Shown here piece after piece: positions 51,887 through 64,000 of a stretch of DNA of 64,000 bases. The position numbers were made by a program, and so were the translations under genes. Origin of the DNA: Campylorhamphus procurvoides. Its lineage: Eukaryota > Chordata > Aves > Passeriformes > Dendrocolaptidae. The DNA lies in contig WBMV01000852.1 in assembly GCA_013396655.1 (NCBI GenBank), positions 930,001-994,000 of the forward strand. The letters run 5' to 3'. Every line of letters begins with the position of its first letter. Within the stretch, counting starts at the first letter, position 1. The notes under the pieces were generated by a model that saw only the letters and a list, made by a program, of their open reading frames with translations, searched no databases and was not told where the DNA came from.

Positions 51887-52767
51887 AGAGAGAGCCCAGG
51901 TTCAGTTCACAACTTAAGCTATAAACCCTTTAACTGTTTTGTTTTATTTTTTCCTACAACTGCGAAGAAACCTTCATTCTGCCCAGAATCCAAATATTAC
52001 CAAAGCAAAAGGCAACAAAAAGCAACGGGAGTGCTAAGGTTTTCAGGAAAACTGTGTTTTTCTAGAGTATTTTGTCAAGAGAAGGTTTGGTACATGCACC
52101 CACCTTTTACTTCATTACATTGCTCTCAAAGAAGAGAAGAAGAAAGGCAGGATCATGTTCACTTTACAGTGATATAAAACACAACTCGGGATGGTACTGA
52201 CTCAAGAACAGTCAAGCCCTAACTTCCTGAATCTTTTCTGAAATCTAGCAAACATAAAACATCTATTTTCCTTTATTATGACTAACTTCCCCCCTTTCCC
52301 AAAACGAGGATGAGGTCTAAAAAAGCATGATTTCAGAAGAAGTTAGAAGTTTATACCAAGAATTACTACTGACATGGTGAAGCATGACATTAGAGAGCAA
52401 AAAACCCTTCCAAGTATTTCAACCTCCCTTCACGGAAAAAGGAAAAAAAACCCAAACTTGGGAGCAAAGAGCCAAACCACAGACCTTAATCATAATTAAC
52501 ACCTTGAAGATCAGCAAGCAATGCTGGTTCACATCACCTTGCAGATGACACAAACACATGAAAGCAGCAAGCACTGGCACAGGCTGACGTGGCCAACCCT
52601 TTGCTCTGACTGCGGAGGGGAAAAGCCCCTCACAGAGTGGGTCCCATTACTCTGCATGTGTGACTGTCTCAGCAAGCTTTCTATCCACAATTGCTTGGGT
52701 AGCAAAAAAGAGATTATTCTTTTTGCCTTTTGAAGATCAGCTAACATAACTTAGAAATCTACAGAGA
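51887..52767. other. noncoding DNA, no gene recognised
   Basis: Right flank of the LTR. No retroviral interior, primer-binding site or gag/pol-like frame is seen, which supports the solo-LTR call. Confidence 0.65.
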
Positions 52768-52796
52768 CTTTTTTCTTCTTTTCTTTCTTTTTCTTC
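52768..52796. repeat. 29-nt pure pyrimidine tract
   Basis: Only C and T occur across this stretch, with TTTC and TTC units. It may be a decayed microsatellite or the pyrimidine tract of an unused splice acceptor. No AG follows at a useful distance. Confidence 0.8.
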
Positions 52797-55700
52797 GTTC
52801 CTCAAGTGCTTCAGTAGTCAGCAGACAACTAACGAGATGGCAGATGAGCACTGGCAGAGTTGAAACAACATGGTGTACAGGGGAAAGAAACCCATGTAGC
52901 AACAAAGTGAGGAGAATCCACAACAAGAAAAAAAGCCAGTAACAGGGAGGGAATGAGGGCACTTCAAATGGACACAATACAGAGGTGTTTTTTTCTTGTA
53001 CAAGGGCTGCTGTGTGCAGTCACTGCTCCTTCGGCTAATTGTTGCTGCTCCCTCTGTTGTGTCAGTACAACTATTTGTGTGACTGCAAAGTGAATCAGAT
53101 CAGGGAATTGATCCAAGTTAAAAATGACCTAGGGGGAAAGAAAAACCCCACCACCACAACTCCACCCCAAAAAATGGTTAAAGCAGCTGCCACTGGTGCC
53201 AAAAACAAACGTCAGGCAAGTCACAGCCTCACTGGGGTCTCTCCAGAGGGCAGTTTCAGGACAGTTAGACGGGCGTGGTGTTTGAGATCCATAGCCTGGA
53301 CTGATTGGTACACGAGCCTCTCCTATCACGCTGACAGGATGGACATAGGCAAGGGCAGGTTTGAAAACCTGTCCAAAATTGAGACTTGCATGAACAAAAC
53401 TTGAGACAGACAGAGCATTTACAGGACAAGTCTTCTCACTGCTGCCCATATCTCAGTAATTCAGAGTTAAGGTGTAGACCTGCTGTTCCAAGCTGGACTT
53501 CCAGCCCTCACTAAACAGTCACCTCAGGGAGCTCTTTTCAGAAGGAGAATTTTCAAACATCAAAACCAAAACACTACCCCCAATATGCACCATGACATAC
53601 TCTATATTTTATGATGGGGGTGAAAGACCTGGTCTGCATGAGGAAATACCTAGTAAGCACTCAGAAACTACAATAGAGAAGGACATCCTAAAGGCAGAAT
53701 ATCCATCAGCAGAGTGTAACCCTCTCCCAGTAAAAGTGAAACACAGATTCACTTTCAATGATTCCTGCATGCAGGATGGCCTCGCTTCTTACTAAGTTGA
53801 GATCTACTTTACATGTTAATAACCTAATCACTGTGAATACAGCAAAATCTCTTCCTGCTTATACCATGATCTTCAGCATGGCATTTAGTGACAGTCACAT
53901 GCTCACCATGGCACAGATAAATTGTGGAGTTTATTTCACATTTTCTGAGCTCAGCAGAGAAACCTTCCCTTCTGGACAGTCTGCCAGAAGTACCCAAACC
54001 ACATCCATAACATAAGCCAAATGATTTCCTTGTGAATGAAAAGAATTTATTAAGATTATATCATACAGAATCTATTTGGTTTCTGTCTCTATGGTTTAGA
54101 TAACAGTTTCTGGCGATAATAAGCTCAGCCCTAAATGCACACATGCCATGATCATGCTGTGTAAGTTTAAAAATGGTACTTGTCTGCCTGCCTGTTTAGC
54201 TGGCAGTTTTACCCACCAGGAACACAAATGATTTAAAACCCAGATGCTGAGCAATTTGAGATGCAGAAGCACCCTACAGTGAAGCAATTATTGCCTTGGA
54301 GGGTCTTATTATCCTCATCATGACATGAATTCCACACAAAGTAAACATGCTTTCATTGTTATGTATTTCCCAAACTGCAGTATTGTAAAGGAAAGTTCTG
54401 AAAGGAGTTTCTCATCCCTAAGTATAAATCTCACAGTTCTGTCTCATTGCTAAGCGAGACTGATGCCTGCTGTTTTCCTGACATATTATGCTGGATTCCC
54501 CTCCAGGTCCACCCCACCCTGTAAACCTAAACAAGTATCTGAGCCATGGGTTTTCATGTGCTGCTGACCAGAGACACAAACACAAGTAGATAGCAGAGGA
54601 AAACACCCCATGCTGCTACACTCTGACCAGCACAGCTTACTCTTAGCCACAACAAAGTGTTGTAGCACATTTGCTCAGGTGTGAAATATCCCCAAAAACA
54701 TGCAGAAAAGGCACAAGCAATGGTTGAAGAAGACTATACTTACAGGGCTTTAAAAGTCATTTTAAACCAATGTGCTCATGCCAGCTGTCCTATGGAACAG
54801 ATTTCAGAATGAAGACACTCTGTTCATCATAGAGCAATGCATTTGAATAACACTATACACCATCTTACTGATGCATATAGTAACTGTACTTACTGTGCAC
54901 TTGCTTCCTACTGCTAATTAAAAAGTACTGAGACAAGAATCCTGTTGAATTAACTAGACACCAATGATTGCTGACCTGGCACCTTTGGCACCATCTAATG
55001 ATACCCAGGTCACCTGAGCATAACTCAGAAATGTACTTTTCAGGTACTTACAGCAAAGCAAGGACACGGATTAACAAAATGCTGCATGGATTTTTAGAAA
55101 TGTATAGAATGCCTTTAAGAAAACTGCAGGGACCCTTACTCTTTCTTAAATGATACTGAAAATCTTTGCCAAGTCATTCCAAACTTAATGATTAATTGAC
55201 AGCATTGTTTAATCTTTACACTGATTACTCTCTGTCCTTCTGTGCAATGCACAAAGGACATCCTTAAACTTTTGGACTTTGCTTATTTTAGCATACAGCA
55301 AGTACCTATTATTGCCTTCTACTTTCAACAACCAGATGCTTCCTACAATAAGAACAAAACCACACAGAATAAAAGGAAAAAACCAAAACTGCAAAGACAT
55401 TAGTTTGTGTCTGAAGTGTATGGGCATTATAGTAAGTAGAAATTAGAGTACTTAATGATTTTATCCCTATTTTACTTGAAACTGGCAGAGGCATTCAAGG
55501 ATATGTTGGGGTTTTTGCTAAACTACACAATAAATTCAAGAAAAATCATTGAGAGCATTCCCTTTCCTGAGAGGACATAAACTCAGAAGGGCTTTTTGTA
55601 GGTACATGCCCCTAACCATTATGCTGTTACGCATCTCTGTTACTGCAGAAATAGTGGGACTAGTCTCAACTCTTCCTGTAGAAGCTTTTCCACTAAATAT

Positions 55701-57319
55701 GACAGCCACAAAGAAGAGTGAAGACTGAATAACTCACTACAAAGGTAGAAAATAAGATTTTCATTTCTGATGCACCAGCTCACTTTATTACACAAAGTAG
55801 GGCAGGTTGAGGGAGAAAAAACTGCACCTAGAATGTGACATTGCAGAGTCATTTAGTACTTCAGAAATTCTTCTGGGAAATGGGAGTGTAAATTCCATCC
55901 TACAAAACAAGCAGCATAATTGGATAGATTTTAATTAAACAGGATCCGACTTGAATTCTCAAATAGCTTCAGATCAGGCAAAAACCATATTAAATATTCT
56001 AGAAAAATATTTGCTTATATGCACCTGAAATTTGATGTTGTGATTTTTCCATCAGTTAGTTCTGTCCAGATACTCCACGTGGAATCTGCAGGTTTCACAG
56101 CAGCACAAGGGCAAGTACTCAAAGTAATGCACTGCATTGTCCCAAAATACATGCCTCAGCCTCAAGTATGAGGCAGTAATAGTTACTGTAATAGAAGTGC
56201 TCCTGTGCCTTAGGAAATTTAAAGTAAAAAAAATCAATTTAACGATTTAAATTCAGGTACAGCTCTTTATTGTAAGGAGCAGCAATAAATTTAAGAACAC
56301 ACAATATTTTAACCATTATAACTGAATGTATGAAACTATGTAGTTGACAGTCAATTCCAAGTTGCAAATATTTCCATTTTCTTATCAGCTGAATCCCAAG
56401 ATCAGCCAGGTCCCCCACTTGATCAGAATGAACAAGCTGACTACTGAGAAAGTGCACAGAACATTTTATTACTCGAGTGAAGCAAATGATCTAATCTCTC
56501 CATGGTGTACATTCATCACCACCAGGGAAGGAGGATGGATGGTAGGAGCACCCTCCAGAAAGCTTCACTTCTGTCAAGTTGCAGTATATTCTGCTTTATC
56601 AAGATGTTTAGCTCTTAGTAAATCCCTAATAGGAACAATATTGGTCCTGTTATTAAAGTTAATGTTTTTTGTTGATGTCAGCAATGCCAGAGGAGAGCAA
56701 GAACAGTATGGTAACCTAGTGTTGAAGAACTCAGAACTGAAATGAATACTGGCTGCTTTGCAGCAATCACAAAAGCATAACATTCCTCACTCCAAGGTGT
56801 CCTGGTGCATGCACATTTGGGCACAAGACAATGTAGATTAAATAGGGAGTAGTGTTTAAAAGACAAACAGTTCAAGTTACTCAGCATCTGGGTAATACTA
56901 ATCAGTTTTTATACATCAGAAACCAGAACAACAACAAAAAAGATTTTGTAAATGCCCTTGTAATTTTTACCTAAATATCCTTTTTCATGTTCTGCCTGAG
57001 TTGGTCCAAGTCTGCCTCTAGGTTTTGGAATAGCCAACAAAATATTTGGGGCTGTTCAGCAAATCAATGCACAGAATTTGGTTTTCAACACAAAGGAAAA
57101 TAATTTATCATTGTTTAGAAGCAGAATTGAACCAAAGAGTTACATGGTAATTTCAACCCACTGGCATCATAAATGAAATCTCCTGACAGCCAGGGTGCTG
57201 AGAAAACCTTCTCCTCTGCATCACCTGTCATGCCCACGTGCCCATCTGCTAAACCTGGTGCTGGTATGTGCACCATCTGAGCTTAGCACAAGAGGGAACT
57301 AAGACTCAAAGGTTTTTCA
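52797..57319. other. noncoding DNA, no gene recognised
   Basis: Open frames reach 121 codons (53039-53404, plus) and 133 codons (56344-56745, plus), neither with recognisable domains. A GC-richer patch lies at 53180-53440. No mobile element was recognised. Confidence 0.6.
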
Positions 57320-57363
57320 GAGGCTTATAAAATTAACACAGGGACAGACCTTACTATGCCCAA
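57320..57363 (+). other. weak candidate exon, 44 nt
   Basis: The segment lies between GGTTTTTCAG at 57319 and a near-consensus donor (CCCAAG then GTAAGA at 57364). One frame is open (RLIKLTQGQTLLCP). It is short and unrecognised, so chance pairing is the likelier explanation. Confidence 0.1.
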
Positions 57364-60258
57364 GGTAAGAGATACCATGTTTTTTATTTCTTTAAGCTCC
57401 CACAGTCCGTCACCACATCTCCTACCAGAGGCAGGACATATATCTCAAATTATTTTTGTATAATTGCTTCACTTATGCTCAGCTGTGGAATTATTTAGCA
57501 TGTGTAGACCTTTGTTAAGATTTGTTCACACCCAACCTCCAACTGCTTGCATCTGTGATTATTTTGGTCCAATGCATTTTGCTGCTATTGCTGTAGATTT
57601 ATTGTCAACTCAGGTTTATAGGTATAGCAATTGATTTGTCTTAGCTCCTCTCTGTCTTTCATGCCCTAATTTTCAATTAATGCCTATTCATTAGTGCCTT
57701 TTTTTTCATTAAAAACCCACAGCCTTTTTTGTTGGTGACTTTTATTGGCCTGCAATAAAGAGGGATCTGCTTTTTACATGTCAGACAGACCTGATTTTGT
57801 ATTACTACCGGCAACAATAACCAAGCGTGTAGCACTGCCTTTGTATGAGTGATGGATGTTGTATGACACGAGGCAGAGGTGAAAGGGAAAGAAAACTGAG
57901 GGAGAAAGAGGTTTACTTCTTGCACATAATGGAGTCACACAGTGTAAGAGAAAGGGTGAACCCCTGCACCTATCTACCATTGTCTCTGGCAGAAGCTTTA
58001 GTACAGAGCTGCCATTCATTTACCCTGCTCCCATTCCTGTTTAATTGCAATCCTGGATTATGTGCAGCACACTTGCCTGAATACTGTGTGGAAAACAAAA
58101 GCTAATGAAAGCTAGGTGAGAGTGCTCAAAAAAAAACAAAACCTGAGAACAAAACCAACAGTGGTGAGAAAAATTTGCATGGTGGGAATAAAACCATCTG
58201 TTTAGGAAAATAAAAGGAAATAAATGCAAAAAATGCTCAATCTCATAGCCAAATTGATATCTGTTAGTTAGACTTAAGCACTTCTTCATACTCCTCATTG
58301 CAGCAAATATTAGGTAACATGATGGGGTTTTTTTATTTTTCAACACTGACCTCCGGGACAGTTGAATGATACGACACCTTCTGCAGGCTAAGGGTACATC
58401 TTGTGGACAGTTACTGTGGCTAAGCTGGTGCAGAGTAACTTTTTGAATGATAGTAACCTTACCTCGAGCCTGACCTGTTAAACTTCTTCAATATAAAAGG
58501 TTAAAACCACATTTTGTATGGGAAAAAAAATGTATTGCTGGGTCCTGCAAGGAAAGAGGTCTAGGAGCTCTCATGAGAGGTGACCAGATGGAGTGGAGAT
58601 ACGCTGAGCCAGGGCTGTGCTGCATTCTCAACACGGTCACTGAGAGGGACAGGTAAATGATAGACCCCTTGGCTGAGCATCAAGATGAGCTGTTGTTCTC
58701 TCAGAAGATCAACAAAAGACCATCAGGCATTCTCTGCCAGTAGAAGCTGCATGATCAAACTGCAGTTTAAGATGTTAATCAGAAAATGGAACAATAAACC
58801 CAAGCGCAGCAGCTCCTTTCACTCTTGCTGTCACTGCAACCTATGAGAGTTTTGCCACTGATTTCAACAAGAGCAAAATCAGGTAATTATAATGCTTGTG
58901 GCTTACAAAGCCCTCTACCTTGATGAACAAAGCTCCTCAAAGTGAAGCACTTCAGGGACTTTTCTACAGCCTTCTTCAACAAAAGAAATTATTTTATAGT
59001 GTTGGCACATTTTTTATTAAAAAAAAAAAAGGCACATGAAAATGAGTCAAACCCAAACATTTCAAGGACCTTAAATCATTTTGTACTGGTCTATAAAGCT
59101 TCTTCCCAGTAACAACAGAGAAACTACCTCTATTAAACTGTAACATTATTGCTGTCTTACATATAGCCCTGTAGTAAGAAAGTGAGCCAAAGATGAAAAA
59201 GCCTTTTTTAGAATTTCTCCTTTAATAATATTCTACAAAGGACCTTATTCAGACTAGCCTTTAAGAAGAAAAGATTATTCAGATTAAGAATAAATCTCAA
59301 CATCGACTTGAGTGGAAACTAAAAAGATTCCTGAAGTTTACTGTGATCTTAAGCTCTCCCTTAAATTAGTGGTTTATGAAGCACTGTCTCTGTTCAGTGA
59401 TTTTTTTTTTCTGAGTGCTACCACAAATCTACCAAAATGTATATTATATATTTTCTATAATGTGTATTATATATCATAATACCAAATGTTTCAGCATATA
59501 CAGTAGCCATAACAGGAGTGGGGGCATTTTAAAAGGTTACAAAAACTCAGGGCCATTTGATAACACAGGTAAACCCCCAATGTTTTTTTTCCAGAAGTGC
59601 AATGTAAGTAAGAAACAAAACCCTGCCAAAATGCAACATTCTTATGGTGCACTTCTCATATTTTCTACTCCTTTGTACCTAACATCAAATGGCTTTGAAT
59701 ATGTAGGTGTTTGAAACAAAATAAAATGTCTGGGAACCTCTCTGGGAACTACAAACCCTCAGAACTGGAAAAAACTGCCAACCAGAGGGATCTCACCAGA
59801 AGGTTGAATTCAGGACTAAATTTACAAAGGGACTCGAGAGAAAGCAGCAGAGCAATTTCCAGGTTCAATGCCATGTTGTATGTGGCTACATCCCAAATCC
59901 TTCATTAGCTACAAAATATATGTCAGAATAAACTGTGCAAAATTACGGCTCTTGTAGAGAGGGATGAAGTGTGGGTAAGTGTCCATAAATCAGATGTAGA
60001 AATGAAAATTAAAATTGTAAATTTTAACCTGGCACATTCTGGATTTACAAAAACACAGCCATCTCTTTTCATTGGGCTGGTTTAACTTTGTACCTTTAAA
60101 GAGAGGAAGAAATGATGCAAGTGCATTTCTCTTTAGGATTAGCTTAAATTAATATAGTAACCTCTACATCTGCATATTTATATTTGTAATTTACTTCAAA
60201 ATTCCTTAATTTCTCATTACTACAAGTATGAATGTGAAAATAAATATTAATATCCCAA
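57364..60258. other. noncoding DNA, no gene recognised
   Basis: Contains an A-rich run (59020-59031) and a 15-bp imperfect direct repeat (59437-59451 and 59460-59474, one mismatch) in TA-rich sequence. No gene was recognised. Confidence 0.6.
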
Positions 60259-60650
60259 AAAGTGTTTCAGACCGGATGTAATGATTCCTATGGAGCCATT
60301 AAGTTTCATCATTTCCATAAATTCAGTCTCCATGCAATGAGCTCTTTATGAAAGGGCATTTAATTGCCTGATAAGATATAATGGCTCCTCTGCATCAATA
60401 ATAAAGTCAATAATCTGCATTTTTTAAACCTCTCTAAATATCCATTGACGCAATAGGTTGTTTCAGTCCTAAGTCCTTCAGGCCCATTGGACCACTAATA
60501 TAAAAGGTTTAAAGCTATTAAATATACATTTAACATGATAGAATTTTATGAGTCTACTGGAGGTCAATGCTGTAAAATTATACCTCTAAAAAGCCTCCTC
60601 AGAAAGTAATTTATGGCATAAAATATGTTTATTAAAAGTCCCTGACTAGA
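60259..60650. promoter_or_regulatory. putative conserved noncoding element
   Basis: The block has dense, non-repetitive motif content: CATTTAATTGCCTGATAAGA combines a TAATTG homeodomain core with a GATAAG GATA site. AATAATAAAGTCAATAATCT, CCATTGACGCAATAGG and TTTATTAAAAG follow. This texture matches enhancers conserved across amniotes. The claim is compositional inference only. Confidence 0.22.
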
Positions 60651-60852
60651 GATTTATGTGATTTTATGTGAAGACTGCAAATGAATAGGCTTGGAGACCA
60701 GTTCCGTGAACATTCTCCATGAAGTTCAGAGCTTATTACCCTACATAATCCCTCCTGGAGTTAATTGAAATACTCCCAAGAGTAAAGTTACTCATAGTCA
60801 TAAGTATTTGTAGCTTCATGCCCTTAAACTTGTTTCCACAGCTCTACCTCTG

Positions 60853-60984
60853 ATTCACTGTGTGATCTAGCAAGTCATTAGATTAGCTGTGCTTATCTGA
60901 GAAAGGGAACCATTTACTGGGTAAAAGGTAAGATAAACTACATTTGCAATGTGCACAGCACTATTGCTACTAATTGTTACTATT
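60853..60984 (+). mobile_element. MIR/CORE-SINE-like relic, forward orientation
   Basis: CACTGTGTGATCTAGCAAGT followed by CATTAGATTAGCTGTGCTTA parallels the MIR block GCTGTGTGACCTTGGGCAAGTCACTTAACCTCTCTGTGCCTCA. GGGAACCATTTACTGGGTAA and a tail ATGTGCACAGCACTATTGCT then follow, as in the MIR tail (GCGCTTAGCACAGTGCCTGG). The order of the blocks is right and the divergence is high. It is the most complete MIR-like copy in the window. Confidence 0.55.
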
Positions 60985-63900
60985 TCTGCAGCTCCAGTTT
61001 TATTAATCAACTCTGTCAATGGTAGTGATCAATTAAAGAAAGAAAAATGTTCACAGATCAAATAAGATACTGAAATCTCTTTGGAAAATACCTCAAAAAA
61101 ATTTAAAGTTCCTCCCACCCTATGCCCTAAACCCCTTTCTAAGTTTCAAAAAAAAAAAATTTGCCATGCAAAGCTGTTTATATAATATTTTCAGTGCAAT
61201 TCAATATTTACAGAGAAAGCATTGCTTTTCTGCTGAAAACAGTTACAAGAAAGTTCTACAGCCCACACTCTCCCTTGCACACATCCCTGGAAAGAAAGTC
61301 CCAAAAGTCACGCCTTCTGTGCCACTGAGCAGTTGGTTATCACTGTACATGGCAAAGAGCAAAAGGTATTAATGAACTGCCTAATACTGTTTTCATTTAT
61401 GTGATCGTATAGAGGTGGAAAGGAAATGGATAATTTTTACATGAATTTCAGATGCAGATTGGTACATGTACCAAAATAACACCCAGCTAGGTTAAGCTGA
61501 GCCAAGTCTTGGTTAGAACATGAAAACATGGTTTTGATAACATGATCTTCTTACAAATGTTTTGAACTTCTATTGGGGAGTTTACTTTCTAGAAGAATAT
61601 GACTTTTCCCCATTAGTAACTTGTTAGTAGATTTTTGGAAGATTAGTGATGCAGACCTTAAGAGCAGACTTTATGTTAATACAGACAAAAATCTTCAGGT
61701 GTGGTACTTGACACAACTGTATTGACTTCAGCTGTTTTACAGTCTCTGGACTTCTCTGCCCTGACAGAGGGGGTGTGACATATTTTAAACCTGAAAGAAG
61801 TTCTGCCATGCAGTCCAACCTGCACACAATGCCTGTAGCTCTCAGCCTTTCCCCGAGTCTCTTCGACACTGAATATTTTGGAAGGCCCATCTAATCTATG
61901 CCCCCACAAAATCCCCAGTCTTTCTGTATTCATACCTTGTCTTCCCCTCAAAGCTGCTGGCAAAGTCCTGACTGGATTCATCATAAAACATTCCATATAA
62001 CCATAAGCTAGAAAAGGATTTTCAAAGAATTGTAGTACCAGTTGATAAAGGACTTGGGGGACTGTAAGTCTTACCTTATTTATGTAATACACTGTATCTG
62101 AGAAGCTGGGTTAACATACAGTTCAGCAGGGACACATACCATAATGAAATCTTCTCCCTCAGGCAAAGACAGGAACTAAAGGGAGACATTCAGGGATTAA
62201 ATTGCTCCAGTCACAAGCCAACATCTATTAGGACTAAGAGTACAGAGCTCACAACCACCACCAAGATTAAAATTTAAAAAAAAAAAAATTAAAAAATCCA
62301 TAATTTGTCTTTAAGTCAAAGCTAAAATGGCAAATGAGTTTGGCAGCAATGCAGCAGTGCCTGCTTAGGTGTAAAGACATTTCTGTGGATGACAGCAGAT
62401 GTTACTGCGCTCACTTCCATTCCCAATATTTTCTTATGGTTCTGCTTCAAGGGGTGAAGCTGTAGAGGAGAGGGATTTTTAATTATTGACAACTTCTCAC
62501 GTGGCTGTCCAGCACTTAGGAAAACCTTGGGAACTGAGGAAAAACCTTAGGGAAACTACTGTGCTAGCAACTCTTCCCCAGGCTTTGGACACCTGACTGA
62601 TTACTGACTGCACATTCAAAACAAACCATGTTTTGACTCCGGGACTCCAGAACACTTGTTAAGGATGCACTTCTTTTAAAGCTTGTAAATTTCTCCATAA
62701 ACTTCCCTGTACTCTGTCCATAGATCTCAGCAGATCCATGTGCAGGATTGTACTCTGGTGTTTGACACAGGAGCCTTGGAACACGTTCAGTGCCAGATGT
62801 GATGAGCTTCCCGGTAACTTGATTTACTTTAGTGACTGAGAGGAAAAAAACCACAGTGGCTGAAACTTCATTTTATTTTTCCTGCTAATCCCTGTGGTAT
62901 TTTGCAGAAGTGAGAAATCTTATAATAAAAAGGTATTAAATTTATATATTGTATACCTGGCCTTACGTTATACTACTTATTTGTGACATTTATCAATTCT
63001 TATATTAAAGCTCCATTTGCACATAGAAGTCTAAGTACCTCAGCCTTTTCCTCATCCTCTGCCACTGTGCTTCCCTCCTCAGCTAGTAAAGGATGGAGAA
63101 TCTCCTTAGCCCCCTTAGACAGACTTTGGGAAGATGAAAATGGGAGCAGGTAGAAGCTTCTTCAACATGATCATGCTGAAATTCAAAACAATTCCTTTCA
63201 CAGAAGGGAATCCCCCTTTAGGTAAAAAGACGGATTTATGCCTGCACCAGTTAGGAGAAACTAAGGCACCAAAAACAACAGAAGGAAAAACAACTCACAG
63301 CACCACAGGGACTCTTGTAGTTTGTGAACTTTCATGCATTTTCTGGTGGCAGAAATTGTTTGTCTGTGTAAATAGGGCACAGCAAATAGCACAGTACAAC
63401 ACCAATTGCCTGGCACTGTTCCCTTGCTCCCTGGGTAGGACTCTTTCACATCTTCCTGGAGCCCTGCTCTAATTTCATATAGACACTAAGATACAAAGAA
63501 ACTAAGAAATCTATATTTTGCTGCTGTCTTGTCTGGTATGTTGGAAACTTTGGAACATGGATTTTTATATGGAATTTACAGCACCTAAGATTTTGCTGAA
63601 AGCTAAGCCAGGAATAAAACAAATATATGGCTTAATTCTCCTTTTTACTTGCATTGATAAAAAAAAGACGTGTAGTTTCTTTGATTTCAGAGTTGTTCCT
63701 TATTTACACTGGCATAAAAGGAAAGAGAACTACTGTTTTAATAATCAGAAGAATCTGTATTGGCAGCTAGCATATAAAATAACTCAATAGTGCAGGACAA
63801 TCATATCTTGCAAAAATGAAGATAAGAATTGAAGTACTTAGCAATGTGTTAAGATACTTTTTTCTTTCACAGCCAGAATTTTGGAGCCCAGCAAAGGTGT

Positions 63901-64000
63901 CAGTGGGCACTGACAGCATAGCAGTGACAAAAACAGCCCTTCTACCTGTGAGCACATCTCTCTCTGGCCACAACTCTGCTCCCTGGAAACAATGATACTG
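60985..64000. other. noncoding DNA, no gene recognised
   Basis: A 138-codon minus-strand open frame (61676-62092) and frames of 96-112 codons near 62564-63472 show no recognisable family or splice context. An A-rich run occurs at 62274-62297. No repeat was recognised here. Confidence 0.6.

Noticed and set aside
59437..59474. 15-bp imperfect direct repeat in TA-rich sequence
   Set aside because: Explained by low-complexity TA composition.
61676..62092. 138-codon minus-strand open frame with an Arg/Gly-rich middle, considered as a transposon or pseudogene remnant
   Set aside because: One phrase near 61885 loosely recalls a reptile LINE tail, but the surrounding sequence does not follow it.
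1..64000. Bacterial-type operon, CRISPR array, tRNA or rRNA
   Set aside because: No direct-repeat array, no cloverleaf and no ribosomal sequence seen. The repeats are vertebrate.

Overview
The window looks like AT-rich, mostly noncoding nuclear DNA of a bird. The evidence is the repeats: four 5'-truncated CR1 LINE fragments of the kind that dominates avian genomes (9500-9659, 30991-31419, 45649-45793, 48889-49131), plus one solitary LTR (51304-51886) matching, from memory, an endogenous-retrovirus LTR family common in birds and especially songbirds. Four weaker fragments resemble the old vertebrate MIR/CORE-SINE family. There are no bacterial features: no operons, Shine-Dalgarno-led genes, rRNA, tRNA or CRISPR. 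The many 60-158 codon open frames are what chance gives in such DNA, and I recognise no protein among them.

Layout. From 1 to 9.5 kb: single-copy DNA with a perfect 14-bp inverted repeat (3977-4026) and a pair of diverged direct repeats (7595-7681, 8268-8338). From 9.5 to 31 kb: one CR1, one fairly good candidate coding exon on the plus strand (18461-18634), a putative conserved element (27690-28180) and a MIR relic. From 31 to 45 kb: a fuller CR1 tail, palindromic sites (33675-33704, 42913-42956), two MIR-like pieces and short microsatellites. From 45 to 52 kb: most of the mobile DNA (two CR1s and the LTR), a perfect 12-bp hairpin (48057-48085), and a possible small exon (50891-50928) beside a conserved-looking block. 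From 52 to 64 kb: quiet, with a homeobox/GATA-motif-rich block (60259-60650) and a MIR relic.

Interpretation. The window is most easily read as a long intron or gene-poor intergenic tract. The only candidate for a real protein-coding piece is the 174-nt, phase 0-0 exon at 18461-18634, and even that is unproven. Nothing supports a new biological system. The points most worth a second look are that exon, the exact hairpins, and the three blocks that look like conserved regulatory DNA. All calls were made by eye from the sequence and from remembered repeat consensuses; no alignment was run.
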